The notes under the pieces were generated by a model. The model searched no databases, was not told where the DNA came from, and saw only the letters and a program-made list of their open reading frames with translations. 5,157 nucleotides of DNA from an uncultured Hyphomicrobiales bacterium (lineage in GTDB: Bacteria; Pseudomonadota; Alphaproteobacteria; Rhizobiales; Aestuariivirgaceae): positions 1 through 5,157 of the forward strand of contig CAIYXE010000011.1 in the NCBI GenBank assembly GCA_903930095.1, in the 5' to 3' direction. Numbering within the stretch: the first letter of the stretch is position 1; each line of letters begins with the position of its first letter. Of the stretch, positions 1 to 5,157 are shown one piece after another. The position numbers and the translations under genes are program-made.

Positions 1-1
1 C

Positions 2-259
2 TATCCACAGGGCCTCAAGGGCGAACAGATCCCGCTGGCAGGCCGCATCGCCGCGGTGGCAGACGTCTTCGACGCGCTCACCAGCCTGCGCCCCTACAAG
101 CGGGCCTGGTCGCTGCAACATGCATTCACCTATCTCTATGAGAATGCCGGAACCCAGTTCGACCCCTCCTGCATCGCCGCCTTCGAGGCCGGGCGCGAGG
201 AAGTGGAATCCATCATGGCCCTGATGCCCGATCTGCATGAGGATGCCGACGCGGCCTGA
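2..259 (+). CDS. HD-GYP domain protein, C-terminal end (5' partial)
   Basis: This is the last 85 codons of a gene that begins before the window; the frame is open from base 2 to the TGA at 257-259. The visible start reads [20 protein letters not shown] and continues [13 protein letters not shown]. This is the characteristic second half of the HD-GYP domain: the YPxGL of the GYP motif, the IPLxxRI helix, and the [15 protein letters not shown] block whose Asp belongs to the metal-binding set. Family knowledge: HD-GYP proteins hydrolyse cyclic di-GMP in the cytoplasm and are often fused to a response-regulator receiver domain. The N-terminal partner and the HD motif itself lie outside the window, so activity and architecture cannot be judged. 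About 40 residues follow the core block, ending in an acidic tail (HEDADAA). A GTG at 56 would be an in-frame internal codon, not a start. The next gene begins about 100 bases downstream in the same direction. Confidence 0.9.
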   Translation, partial: YPQGLKGEQIPLAGRIAAVADVFDALTSLRPYKRAWSLQHAFTYLYENAGTQFDPSCIAAFEAGREEVESIMALMPDLHEDADAA

Positions 260-285
260 ACGCACAGCACGCGCAAACGGCCACA

Positions 286-314
286 TGGACAGGCCGCTGG
301 ACGAATTATATGCA
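286..314 (+). promoter_or_regulatory. Possible sigma-70-type promoter for the alkylsulfatase gene
   Basis: The 103-base gap between the HD-GYP stop and the alkylsulfatase start holds TGGACA (286-291) and, 17 bases later, TATGCA (309-314); the overlapping TATATG (307-312) gives a 15-base spacer. This is the most AT-rich part of an otherwise GC-rich stretch. The match is modest and was found by eye. A second -10-like string, TATGATAAT (320-328), lies further on without a clear -35. An AAGGAG at 314-319 sits only one base from an in-frame ATG (321) and so is poorly placed to serve it. Confidence 0.25.
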
Positions 315-362
315 AGGAGTATGATAATTCCGCAGCAATTCTTTGTGGAACAGGACCAGACC

Positions 363-2471
363 ATGACCAAGACCACGAGACGCGACTTCATCAGCACCAT
401 TTCGGCCGCCAGCGCGGCTTTCGCCGTCGCCGGACAGAACCTGCTCGAGCCGAGCCCGGCGCGCGCCCAGAGCGGAACGCCGCTTGCAGGCCACTTCGAC
501 CCGAAGGGCAAGGCCCCGTCATCCCATACGATCGCCGCCCTGAAAAAGTCGTCTGAGGGCCTGCCCTTTGCGGACACCCGCGACTTCGACGAGATGAACA
601 AGGGCTTCATCGCCCCGATGCCGGATCTCAAGATCAAGGCCGACGCGGGCCATGACGCCGTGGACATGGAGCGCTTCCAGTTCCTCAACGATGACAGGGA
701 ATTCGACAGCATCCACCCGTCCATGCTCCGCATTGCCAGGCTGAACAACAATTACGGTCTCTATGAGGTGATCCCCGGCATCTATCAGGTGCGCGGGGTC
801 GATCTGTCCGACATTACCTTCGTGCGCGGCAAGACCGGCTGGATCGTCTTCGACCCGCTGGTGACCGCGGAGGCGGTGCGCGCTGCCACCAAGCTGTTCC
901 AGGAAAAAGTGGGCGAAGGCCGGCCGATCACGGCGGTGATCTATTCCCATACCCATGGCGATCACTGGGGCGGCGTGCGCGGCCTCGACCTGAAGGACGA
1001 GGACGTGGCCTCCGGCAAGGTGCAGGTCATCGCTCCCGTGGACTTCATGGACTTCACGGTGTCCGAGAACGTATTTGCGGGCAATGCCATGAACCGCCGG
1101 CTGTTCTACCAATATGGGCTGCTGCTGCCGGTTGCACCACATGGCTTCGTCACCCAGGGCCTCGGGCACAAGATCTCGGCTGGCATGTCCGGCCTCATCG
1201 CGCCGACCCGCATGGTGTCCGAACCCATCGAGGAGTTCGAGGTCGACGGCGTGAGGATGGTGTTCCAGAACACGCCCAACACCGAAGCGCCGCGCGAGAT
1301 GAACACCTATTTCCCGGAGATGAAGGCGCTGTGGATGGCCGAGAACGTCACAGCGACACTCCACAACATCTATACGCTGCGCGGGGCCCAGGTGCGCGAT
1401 CCGTTGCGCTGGTCGAGATACATCAACGAGTCGCTTCATCGCTTCGGCAAGGAGGCCGAGGTCATGTTCGCCTCGCACCACTTGCCGCGCTGGGGCAATG
1501 AGCGCATCCAGGAAGTGCTGCGCGACCAGCGCGACCTCTATGCCCACATGAACAACCAGGTGCTGCACCTCGCCAACCAGGGCGTGACCATCAACCAGGT
1601 GCACAACGTCTACGAGTTGCCGCAGGCCTTGCAGCAGAAATGGCACTGCCGCGGCTATCATGGTTCGCCCGAGCACAATGCGCGCGGCGTCATCCAGCGG
1701 TTTCTCGGCTTCTGGGACTGCAATCCGGCAACGCTCATCCCGCTCTCGCCGGAGGCCTCGGCTCCGGTCTATGTCGAGATGATGGGCGGGGCCGGCCAGA
1801 TCATCGCGCGCTGCCAGGCGCTGCATGACGCAGGCGACTACATGATCGCCAGCGAGATCCTCAACAAGCTGGTGCTGGCGGAGCCTGCCAACCAGGCCGC
1901 GCGTGAACTGCTCGCCGATGTCTTCGAGCAGCTCGGTTACCAGCAGGAGAACCCCGGCCTGCGCAACAGCTTCCTCTCCGGCGCCTATGAGCTGCGCAAC
2001 GGCATTCCGACGGGGGAGACGGCAAGTTCGTCCTCACCCGATGTCATCCGCGCGATGTCAACCGAGCTCTTCCTGAACTTCCTCGCCATCCGCATGGACA
2101 GCCGGAAGGCGGAGGGGCTGGCGTTCACCATGAACCTCGCCACGCCCGATACCGGCGAAACATTCCTCATCGAACTGCGCAGCGCCACGCTGACCAGCAT
2201 CGCCGGATACCAGGCAGAAAAGCCAGACGTGGCGATGACGGTCAACCGCTCGGACCTCGAGCAGCTGATGATGGGAACCGAGACCCTGGAAAGCCAGGTG
2301 GCGAGCGGCAAGGTCCAGATCGCCGGCGACGCCAGCCTGCTGATGAAGCTTGCGGCGACCATGGTGGATTTCGATCCCCGCTTCGAGATCTTCCCCGGCA
2401 CGGCAGCCCAGCTTGACATGGCCGCCCACGAGCCGTTCGAGGCTGACACCGGCAGCGTGATCCCGGAGTAG
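363..2471 (+). CDS. Tat-exported SdsA1/BDS1-type alkylsulfatase (metallo-beta-lactamase fold)
   Basis: The product is 702 residues and is predicted to hydrolyse alkyl sulfate esters such as dodecyl sulfate to alcohol plus sulfate in the periplasm, using a two-zinc centre. Residues 1-35 form a Tat signal: TTRRDFI (4-10), a weakly hydrophobic Ala-rich stretch, and cleavage probably after ARA (35). The metal motif SHTHGDHWGG lies at 195-204 (H196, H198, D200, H201). Further likely ligands are E308 in NTEAP, E327 in WMAENV, and H372/H373 in ASHHLPRWG. The segment 432-476 (YHGSPEHN, RFLGFWDCNPA, MMGG) is typical of the alkylsulfatase dimerisation region. A TPR-like helical segment follows at about 478-545, then an SCP2-like domain from about 565 to the end, which in this family is thought to bind the hydrophobic chain. 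The ATG at 363 was chosen because it puts the twin arginines at 6-7 and has AGGA at 352-355, 7 bases upstream. Earlier in-frame ATGs at 237 and 321 would bury the signal. Stereochemistry and chain-length preference cannot be read from sequence. Confidence 0.93.
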   Translation: MTKTTRRDFISTISAASAAFAVAGQNLLEPSPARAQSGTPLAGHFDPKGKAPSSHTIAALKKSSEGLPFADTRDFDEMNKGFIAPMPDLKIKADAGHDAVDMERFQFLNDDREFDSIHPSMLRIARLNNNYGLYEVIPGIYQVRGVDLSDITFVRGKTGWIVFDPLVTAEAVRAATKLFQEKVGEGRPITAVIYSHTHGDHWGGVRGLDLKDEDVASGKVQVIAPVDFMDFTVSENVFAGNAMNRRLFYQYGLLLPVAPHGFVTQGLGHKISAGMSGLIAPTRMVSEPIEEFEVDGVRMVFQNTPNTEAPREMNTYFPEMKALWMAENVTATLHNIYTLRGAQVRDPLRWSRYINESLHRFGKEAEVMFASHHLPRWGNERIQEVLRDQRDLYAHMNNQVLHLANQGVTINQVHNVYELPQALQQKWHCRGYHGSPEHNARGVIQRFLGFWDCNPATLIPLSPEASAPVYVEMMGGAGQIIARCQALHDAGDYMIASEILNKLVLAEPANQAARELLADVFEQLGYQQENPGLRNSFLSGAYELRNGIPTGETASSSSPDVIRAMSTELFLNFLAIRMDSRKAEGLAFTMNLATPDTGETFLIELRSATLTSIAGYQAEKPDVAMTVNRSDLEQLMMGTETLESQVASGKVQIAGDASLLMKLAATMVDFDPRFEIFPGTAAQLDMAAHEPFEADTGSVIPE

Positions 2472-2683
2472 CGAGAAAAAAAGTTCATTTATTTGCTTGT
2501 AATGCGTGCAAAGGAGGCCTATCTGAAACCTGTCGAGTTTCGGCCGGTTGGCTTGGCGCCCGCGCTTTGATGAAGTGCACTCGCCCATCTCCTTCACACC
2601 CAGAACATCGATCGGCGCAAATCGTGCTTAATCGTACGAGCGCTTTCGTGCATTTGACATCATGACCAGGGAATACAGACACT
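2472..2683 (+). other. Intergenic leader before the cold-shock gene
   Basis: These 212 bases have no convincing gene and no strong terminator for the alkylsulfatase. They begin with an A-tract and AT-rich stretch (2475-2503). A near-perfect Shine-Dalgarno sequence, AAAGGAGG, follows at 2510-2517 with no ATG or GTG at a suitable distance. Only a CTG at 2523 would fit, giving 15 codons to a TGA at 2568-2570 that overlaps an ATG at 2570; that second frame has 31 codons and ends at 2665. CTCCTT at 2589-2594 is complementary to AAGGAG at 2511-2516. AATCGT is repeated at 2620-2625 and 2630-2635, exactly 10 bases apart, beside the palindrome TCGTACGA (2632-2639). Cold-shock genes often have long structured leaders, so part of this region may be the csp 5' UTR. 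No -35/-10 pair was found with confidence. Confidence 0.5.
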
Positions 2684-2893
2684 ATGCAGACAGGTACCGT
2701 GAAGTGGTTTAACGCCCAGAAGGGCTACGGGTTCATCCAGCCGTCCTCGGGCGGTCCGGATGTGTTCGTCCACATCAGCGCGGTGGAGCGCGCCGGCCTC
2801 GGCAGCCTCAACGAAGGACAGAAGGTTTCCTATGAGGTGGTCAGCGACCGCCGCACCGGGAAATCATCCGCCGACCGCCTTTCGGCGGAATAA
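2684..2893 (+). CDS. CspA-family cold-shock protein
   Basis: This is a 69-residue single cold-shock domain, the usual length for the family. It opens [20 protein letters not shown], with the RNP1 motif KGYGFI at 13-18 and the RNP2 motif VFVHI at 27-31, followed by [20 protein letters not shown]. The aromatic residues W8, F9, Y15, F17, F28 and H30 that stack on single-stranded nucleic acid are all present. Family knowledge: these cytoplasmic proteins bind single-stranded RNA and DNA and act as RNA chaperones during cold or growth changes. Which stress induces this copy cannot be told. AGGGAA at 2668-2673 lies about 10 bases before the ATG, slightly long but acceptable. The gene appears monocistronic: a 212-base gap lies upstream and a strong terminator downstream. 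The next gene is convergent. Confidence 0.95.
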   Translation: MQTGTVKWFNAQKGYGFIQPSSGGPDVFVHISAVERAGLGSLNEGQKVSYEVVSDRRTGKSSADRLSAE

Positions 2894-2961
2894 ATCAAGG
2901 AACCGAACCCCGCGCAAGCCACGGATGTACTGGCGGCGCGACATGGGACGTTCCGGACGGT

Positions 2962-2994
2962 ACGCCGGCCCTCGAGGGCCGGCGTTTCTGTTTT
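2962..2994 (+). terminator. Intrinsic terminator of the cold-shock gene
   Basis: Bases 2962-2985 form a perfect 24-nt palindrome centred between 2973 and 2974. It reads ACGCCGGCCC into a central TCGA and back as GGGCCGGCGT, so the RNA can form a 10-bp GC-rich stem with a UCGA loop. It is followed by TTTCTGTTTT up to 2994, the U-tract expected for rho-independent termination on the plus strand. It lies about 70 bases after the csp stop codon. Read from the minus strand, the hairpin is followed by ACCGTCCGGAAC, without a U-tract, so it should not efficiently end transcription from the convergent regulator gene. Confidence 0.9.
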
Positions 2995-3034
2995 GCGGGG
3001 CCGGCGGACTGCCGCCTGCGAGAAGACCAATTCC

Positions 3035-3757
3035 TCAGGCACCATCCACAATACGGCGCAAGCTATCCGGATTGATGAGCCTGATCGCGCGGTAGCCGAG
3101 TTCTGCCTCCCCCCGCATCTCCAGCCGTCTGAGCACGTCCGCGATCGTCTGCCGGGAGAGATTGCACATGGCGGCGAGTTCCTCGTGCGAGCAGTGCACG
3201 GTGTGGGCGGTTGACCCGGCACTGCGCGCACCCGCAATGCGCAGAAGCACCGCAGCGCAGCGCCGGTCACGTTCCGGCAGCAAGAGATCCGCTGCCGCCT
3301 GAATGCTCATGCGGAACAACTCCCCGAGGTGCATCAGCAGCATCTGCCAGCCTGCGGAATCGCTGGCGAGAATCCTGTTCAGCGAAACTTTGGGCACATG
3401 CGCAATGACGCACTCCGAGCGCGCCATCACCGTTATGTTCCGCCCCTCACCCGACATGAACGGCTGCAAGCCGTACCAGAAGGGAGCGCGATCGATGTGG
3501 ATAAGGCCCGCGTCCGGCGTTGCAACCGCGGGTATGATGCCGACGGCGCCACTCGCCACACCATACATGCCGCCTGCCGTCTCGCCGCCGAGCGAGACCG
3601 GCATCCGGGGCACAACCTTGCTCCACTGGCACTCGGACAACAGAGCCTCACGGAACGATGGTTCCACGCTGCTGAGCCAGCCCTGCGAGCGCAGCAGGGA
3701 CTTTCCGTCTTCTATCTCGGCCTTCGACAATTTCACGGGTTGCCAAACTCTCCGCAA
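3035..3757 (-). CDS. Crp/Fnr-family transcriptional regulator
   Basis: The product is 240 residues from a TTG start (3757-3755) to a TGA at 3037-3035, a normal Crp/Fnr size. An N-terminal cupin/cNMP-like beta-barrel is visible at about 28-125 (GGMYGVASGAVGI at 62-74; ITVMARSECVIAHVPK at 108-123). A dimerisation helix spans about 133-160. The C-terminal winged helix-turn-helix contains HEELAAMCNLSRQTIADVLR (191-210), with SRQTIADVLRRLE as recognition helix and RAIRLINPDSLRRIV as the wing end. Cysteines are at 43, 116, 167, 189 and 198, not in the N-terminal cluster that binds iron-sulfur in FNR. The usual cyclic-nucleotide GE..R.A pocket is replaced by FWYGLQPFMSGEGRN, so cAMP binding is doubtful and the signal is unknown. 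No ATG start is available: the frame is closed at 3787-3785 and no Shine-Dalgarno lies before the TTG. A GTG at 3736-3734 (codon 8) has GGAGAG (3753-3748) 11 bases upstream and is a real alternative, giving 233 residues. The gene diverges from the DUF3604 gene, the likely target. Confidence 0.9.
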   Translation of the reverse strand: MRRVWQPVKLSKAEIEDGKSLLRSQGWLSSVEPSFREALLSECQWSKVVPRMPVSLGGETAGGMYGVASGAVGIIPAVATPDAGLIHIDRAPFWYGLQPFMSGEGRNITVMARSECVIAHVPKVSLNRILASDSAGWQMLLMHLGELFRMSIQAAADLLLPERDRRCAAVLLRIAGARSAGSTAHTVHCSHEELAAMCNLSRQTIADVLRRLEMRGEAELGYRAIRLINPDSLRRIVDGA

Positions 3758-3783
3758 AAGATTGAATGAGACAAATGTGAAAA

Positions 3784-3809
3784 ATCATACATCTTGGAGA
3801 AACAGTCAA
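3784..3809 (-). promoter_or_regulatory. Possible promoter of the Crp/Fnr-type regulator
   Basis: Read on the minus strand, TTGACT (3809-3804) is followed by TATGAT (3789-3784). Both hexamers are close to sigma-70 consensus, but the 14-base spacer is shorter than the usual 16-18, so this is only a candidate or an activator-dependent promoter. A start of transcription near 3777 would leave a leader of roughly 20-40 bases before the TTG or GTG start. The perfect dyad at 3813-3828 would then be centred about 43 bases upstream, close to the classical position of a Crp/Fnr activator next to the -35. Confidence 0.3.
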
Positions 3810-3816
3810 ATGTATG
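3786..3816. repeat. Inverted repeat CATACAT / ATGTATG in the divergent promoter region
   Basis: CATACAT (3786-3792) and its exact reverse complement ATGTATG (3810-3816) are separated by 17 bases. The right arm overlaps the left half of the 6-4-6 dyad at 3813-3828. The left arm overlaps both the proposed minus-strand -10 (3784-3789) and a Crp-like TGTGA-N6-ATACA string (3776-3791). It may reflect a second binding site or looping by one regulator. A 7-bp repeat in an AT-rich 89-base gap could also be chance. Confidence 0.35.
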
Positions 3817-3828
3817 TTTTGGAACATA
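3813..3828. promoter_or_regulatory. Putative Crp/Fnr-type operator dyad
   Basis: TATGTT (3813-3818), four bases TTGG, then AACATA (3823-3828) make a perfect 6-bp inverted repeat. The geometry of two half-sites around four central bases is that of the FNR box (TTGAT-N4-ATCAA), though the half-site sequence differs. It sits between a divergently encoded Crp/Fnr-family regulator and the DUF3604 gene, 18 bases before the latter's ATG and just ahead of its Shine-Dalgarno. Binding here would be expected to repress the DUF3604 gene and might activate or repress the regulator. The site is proposed from symmetry and position only. Confidence 0.45.
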
Positions 3829-3834
3829 TGAGAT

Positions 3835-3840
3835 GAGGAG
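3835..3840 (+). promoter_or_regulatory. Strong ribosome binding site of the DUF3604 gene
   Basis: GAGGAG lies six bases before the ATG at 3847, an ideal spacing, and fixes that codon as the start. It begins seven bases after the operator-like dyad at 3813-3828. Confidence 0.75.
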
Positions 3841-3846
3841 TTTGCG

Positions 3847-5157
3847 ATGAGATCGTCATGGATGACCGGCGCAGCGACCACAATCGTACTCATGCTTGCC
3901 GCAGCGCCCGCCGGGGCGGAGGAGCCGCAGTCCGGCGGCGATGCGGGGCTCATCAACCCGGAGGCCGCCGCACATGCCTTCCCGAAGCGGGGCTTCTCAC
4001 CCTATGCGGGCCGCAATTATCCCACACACGTGTTCTGGGGCGACCAGCATGTCCACACCGGCTGGTCGGTCGACGCCGGAGCTTTCGGGGCCACGCTCGG
4101 GCCGGAAGAGGCCCTGCGCTTCGCCCGTGGCGAGCAGGTCACCTCGTCGCTCGGGGAAGCCGTCAAGCTCAGCCGTCCGCTGGACTGGGTGGCCGTCACC
4201 GACCACTCGGACGCCGCGGGGGTGATCTTCGAGGTCCGCGACGGCAATCCGGATCTGATGGCCGATCCGGTCATCAAGCGCTGGCATGAGATGATGGCCT
4301 CGGGCCAGGGCGTTCAGGCCGCCTCCGAGATGATCGCGGCCCAGTCGAACAACAAGGTGCCGCCCGCCATGAAGGACCCGCGGCTCGCCATGTCGATCTG
4401 GGAGAAGAACACGGCGATCATGGAGAAGTATAACGAGCCCGGCCGCTTCACGGCCTTCATCGGCTATGAGTGGACGAGCAATGCGGGTGGCGGCAACAAT
4501 CTGCACCGCAACGTGATCTACCGGGACGGCAAGGCAGCGGCCGACCAGGTTCTGCCCATGACCACCTTCGACAGCGAGAACCCGGAAGACCTGTGGAAAT
4601 GGATGGGGGCCTGGGAGGCGAAGACCGGCGGCTCGCTGCTGGCCATTCCGCACAATGGCAATCTCTCCAATGGCAGGATGTTCGCGCTCTCGACCTTCGA
4701 GGGCAGCCCCCTGACGCGCGAATGGGCGGAAACCCGCGCGCGATGGGAGCCGATGTATGAGATCACCCAGATCAAGGGGGACGGCGAGACCCACCCCTCA
4801 CTCTCGCCCAACGATGAGTTCGCGGGATTCGAGAGATGGGACGCCGCCAACCTGGCGGGCGTTCCCAAAGAGCCCGGAATGATCGAGCGGGAATACGCAC
4901 GCCAGGCGCTCAGCGAGGGCCTGAAGCTCGAGGCCACGCTCGGCGCCAATCCGTTCAAGTTCGGCTTCGTCAGCGGCACCGACACGCACACGGGGCTGAC
5001 CACGGCGGAGGAGGACAACTTCTTTGGCAAGCACACGGGCGTGGAGCCCTCGCCCAGCCGCTATGAGCACGACGTCATCAAGACGCCGAAGGTCAACATC
5101 AAGGGCTGGCAGATGGCGGCCTCCGGCTACACCGGCGTCTGGGCCACCGAGAACACC
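3847..5157 (+). CDS. Exported DUF3604 family protein, PHP-like metallohydrolase (3' partial)
   Basis: The frame is open from the ATG at 3847 to the window edge; 437 residues are visible and the stop lies beyond. Residues 1-24 are a Sec signal peptide (hydrophobic TTIVLMLAAAP, cleavage after AGA), so the mature protein is probably periplasmic. The motifs match DUF3604 (PF12228), a family related to PHP metallohydrolases: GDQHVHTGWSVDA at 65-77 (H68, H70), AVTDHSD at 116-122 (D119, H120), GYEWTS at 206-211 (E208), LHRN at 219-222 (H220), IPHNGN at 267-272 (H269), KGDGETHPSLSPNDEF in the middle region, and SGTDTHTG at 376-383 (D379, H381). The order HxH, DH, E/H, H, DxH resembles a multi-metal PHP site, and all expected ligands appear intact. 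The family's substrate is not established to my knowledge; phosphoesterase or other hydrolase activity is inference. Members usually run to about 600-700 residues, so roughly a third is likely missing. The gene diverges from a Crp/Fnr-type regulator, with an operator-like dyad between them. Confidence 0.9.
   Translation, partial: MRSSWMTGAATTIVLMLAAAPAGAEEPQSGGDAGLINPEAAAHAFPKRGFSPYAGRNYPTHVFWGDQHVHTGWSVDAGAFGATLGPEEALRFARGEQVTSSLGEAVKLSRPLDWVAVTDHSDAAGVIFEVRDGNPDLMADPVIKRWHEMMASGQGVQAASEMIAAQSNNKVPPAMKDPRLAMSIWEKNTAIMEKYNEPGRFTAFIGYEWTSNAGGGNNLHRNVIYRDGKAAADQVLPMTTFDSENPEDLWKWMGAWEAKTGGSLLAIPHNGNLSNGRMFALSTFEGSPLTREWAETRARWEPMYEITQIKGDGETHPSLSPNDEFAGFERWDAANLAGVPKEPGMIEREYARQALSEGLKLEATLGANPFKFGFVSGTDTHTGLTTAEEDNFFGKHTGVEPSPSRYEHDVIKTPKVNIKGWQMAASGYTGVWATENT

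Noticed and set aside
237..362. Longer start for the alkylsulfatase at ATG 237 or ATG 321
   Set aside because: Either would place 14-42 hydrophilic residues before the RRDFI Tat signal, and ATG 237 would overlap the HD-GYP gene. AAGGAG at 314-319 is only one base from ATG 321, while ATG 363 has AGGA at good spacing.
519..1826. A 435-codon open frame on the minus strand
   Set aside because: It lies wholly opposite the alkylsulfatase, whose motifs are unambiguous. The translation is rich in His, Arg, Val and Leu with no recognisable domain, as expected for the complement of GC-rich codons.
2654..2659. Consensus TTGACA as a -35 for csp
   Set aside because: A matching -10 would fall at about 2677-2682, immediately before the ATG at 2684 and downstream of the AGGGAA ribosome site, so it could not produce the expected leader.
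2760..3095. A 111-codon plus-strand frame spanning csp, its terminator and the end of the regulator
   Set aside because: It is out of frame with csp, reads through a strong terminator hairpin and resembles no protein; its composition is that of shifted GC-rich coding sequence.
3303..3836. Plus-strand open frames of 177 and 146 codons opposite the Crp/Fnr gene
   Set aside because: They overlap the clearly recognisable regulator on the other strand, have no domain signature or convincing ribosome site, and one crosses the divergent promoter gap.
3997..4794. A 265-codon open frame on the minus strand
   Set aside because: It is antisense to the DUF3604 gene, which carries a signal peptide, a strong ribosome site and family motifs. 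The minus-strand product shows no domain features.

Overview
The window is a GC-rich bacterial chromosomal segment. Tat-dependent export, an HD-GYP protein, a small CspA-type protein and a divergent Crp/Fnr regulator together suggest a proteobacterium, most likely an alphaproteobacterium. The genus cannot be fixed from the sequence. No rRNA, tRNA, CRISPR array, transposase or integrase was seen.

Layout, left to right. (1) Bases 2-259 are the 3' end of a plus-strand gene for an HD-GYP cyclic-di-GMP phosphodiesterase-type domain. (2) Bases 363-2471 encode a complete, Tat-exported alkylsulfatase of the SdsA1/BDS1 type: a metallo-beta-lactamase fold, a dimerisation region and a C-terminal SCP2-like domain. 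(3) A 212-base gap (2472-2683) contains an orphan Shine-Dalgarno-like sequence and leads into (4) a CspA-family cold-shock protein (2684-2893), followed by a textbook intrinsic terminator with a perfect 24-nt palindrome. (5) On the minus strand, 3757-3035, is a Crp/Fnr-family transcription regulator with a good C-terminal winged helix but neither the FNR cysteine cluster nor a clear cAMP pocket. (6) Diverging from it at 3847 and running off the right edge is an exported DUF3604 protein with the His/Asp motifs of a PHP-like metallohydrolase. This gene has no stop in the window, and 437 residues are visible.

The genes do not form one operon. The most coherent unit is the divergent pair on the right. 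The 89-base gap between the regulator and the DUF3604 gene contains a perfect 6-4-6 dyad (TATGTT-N4-AACATA) with FNR-box geometry, plus two further weaker symmetries. This suggests that the regulator controls itself and the exported putative hydrolase. The alkylsulfatase releases sulfate from alkyl sulfate surfactants in the periplasm. Whether it is linked to the DUF3604 protein beyond both being exported metal-dependent hydrolases cannot be decided here. Nothing seen amounts to a clearly new system. The best candidate for something undescribed is the regulator/DUF3604 module.
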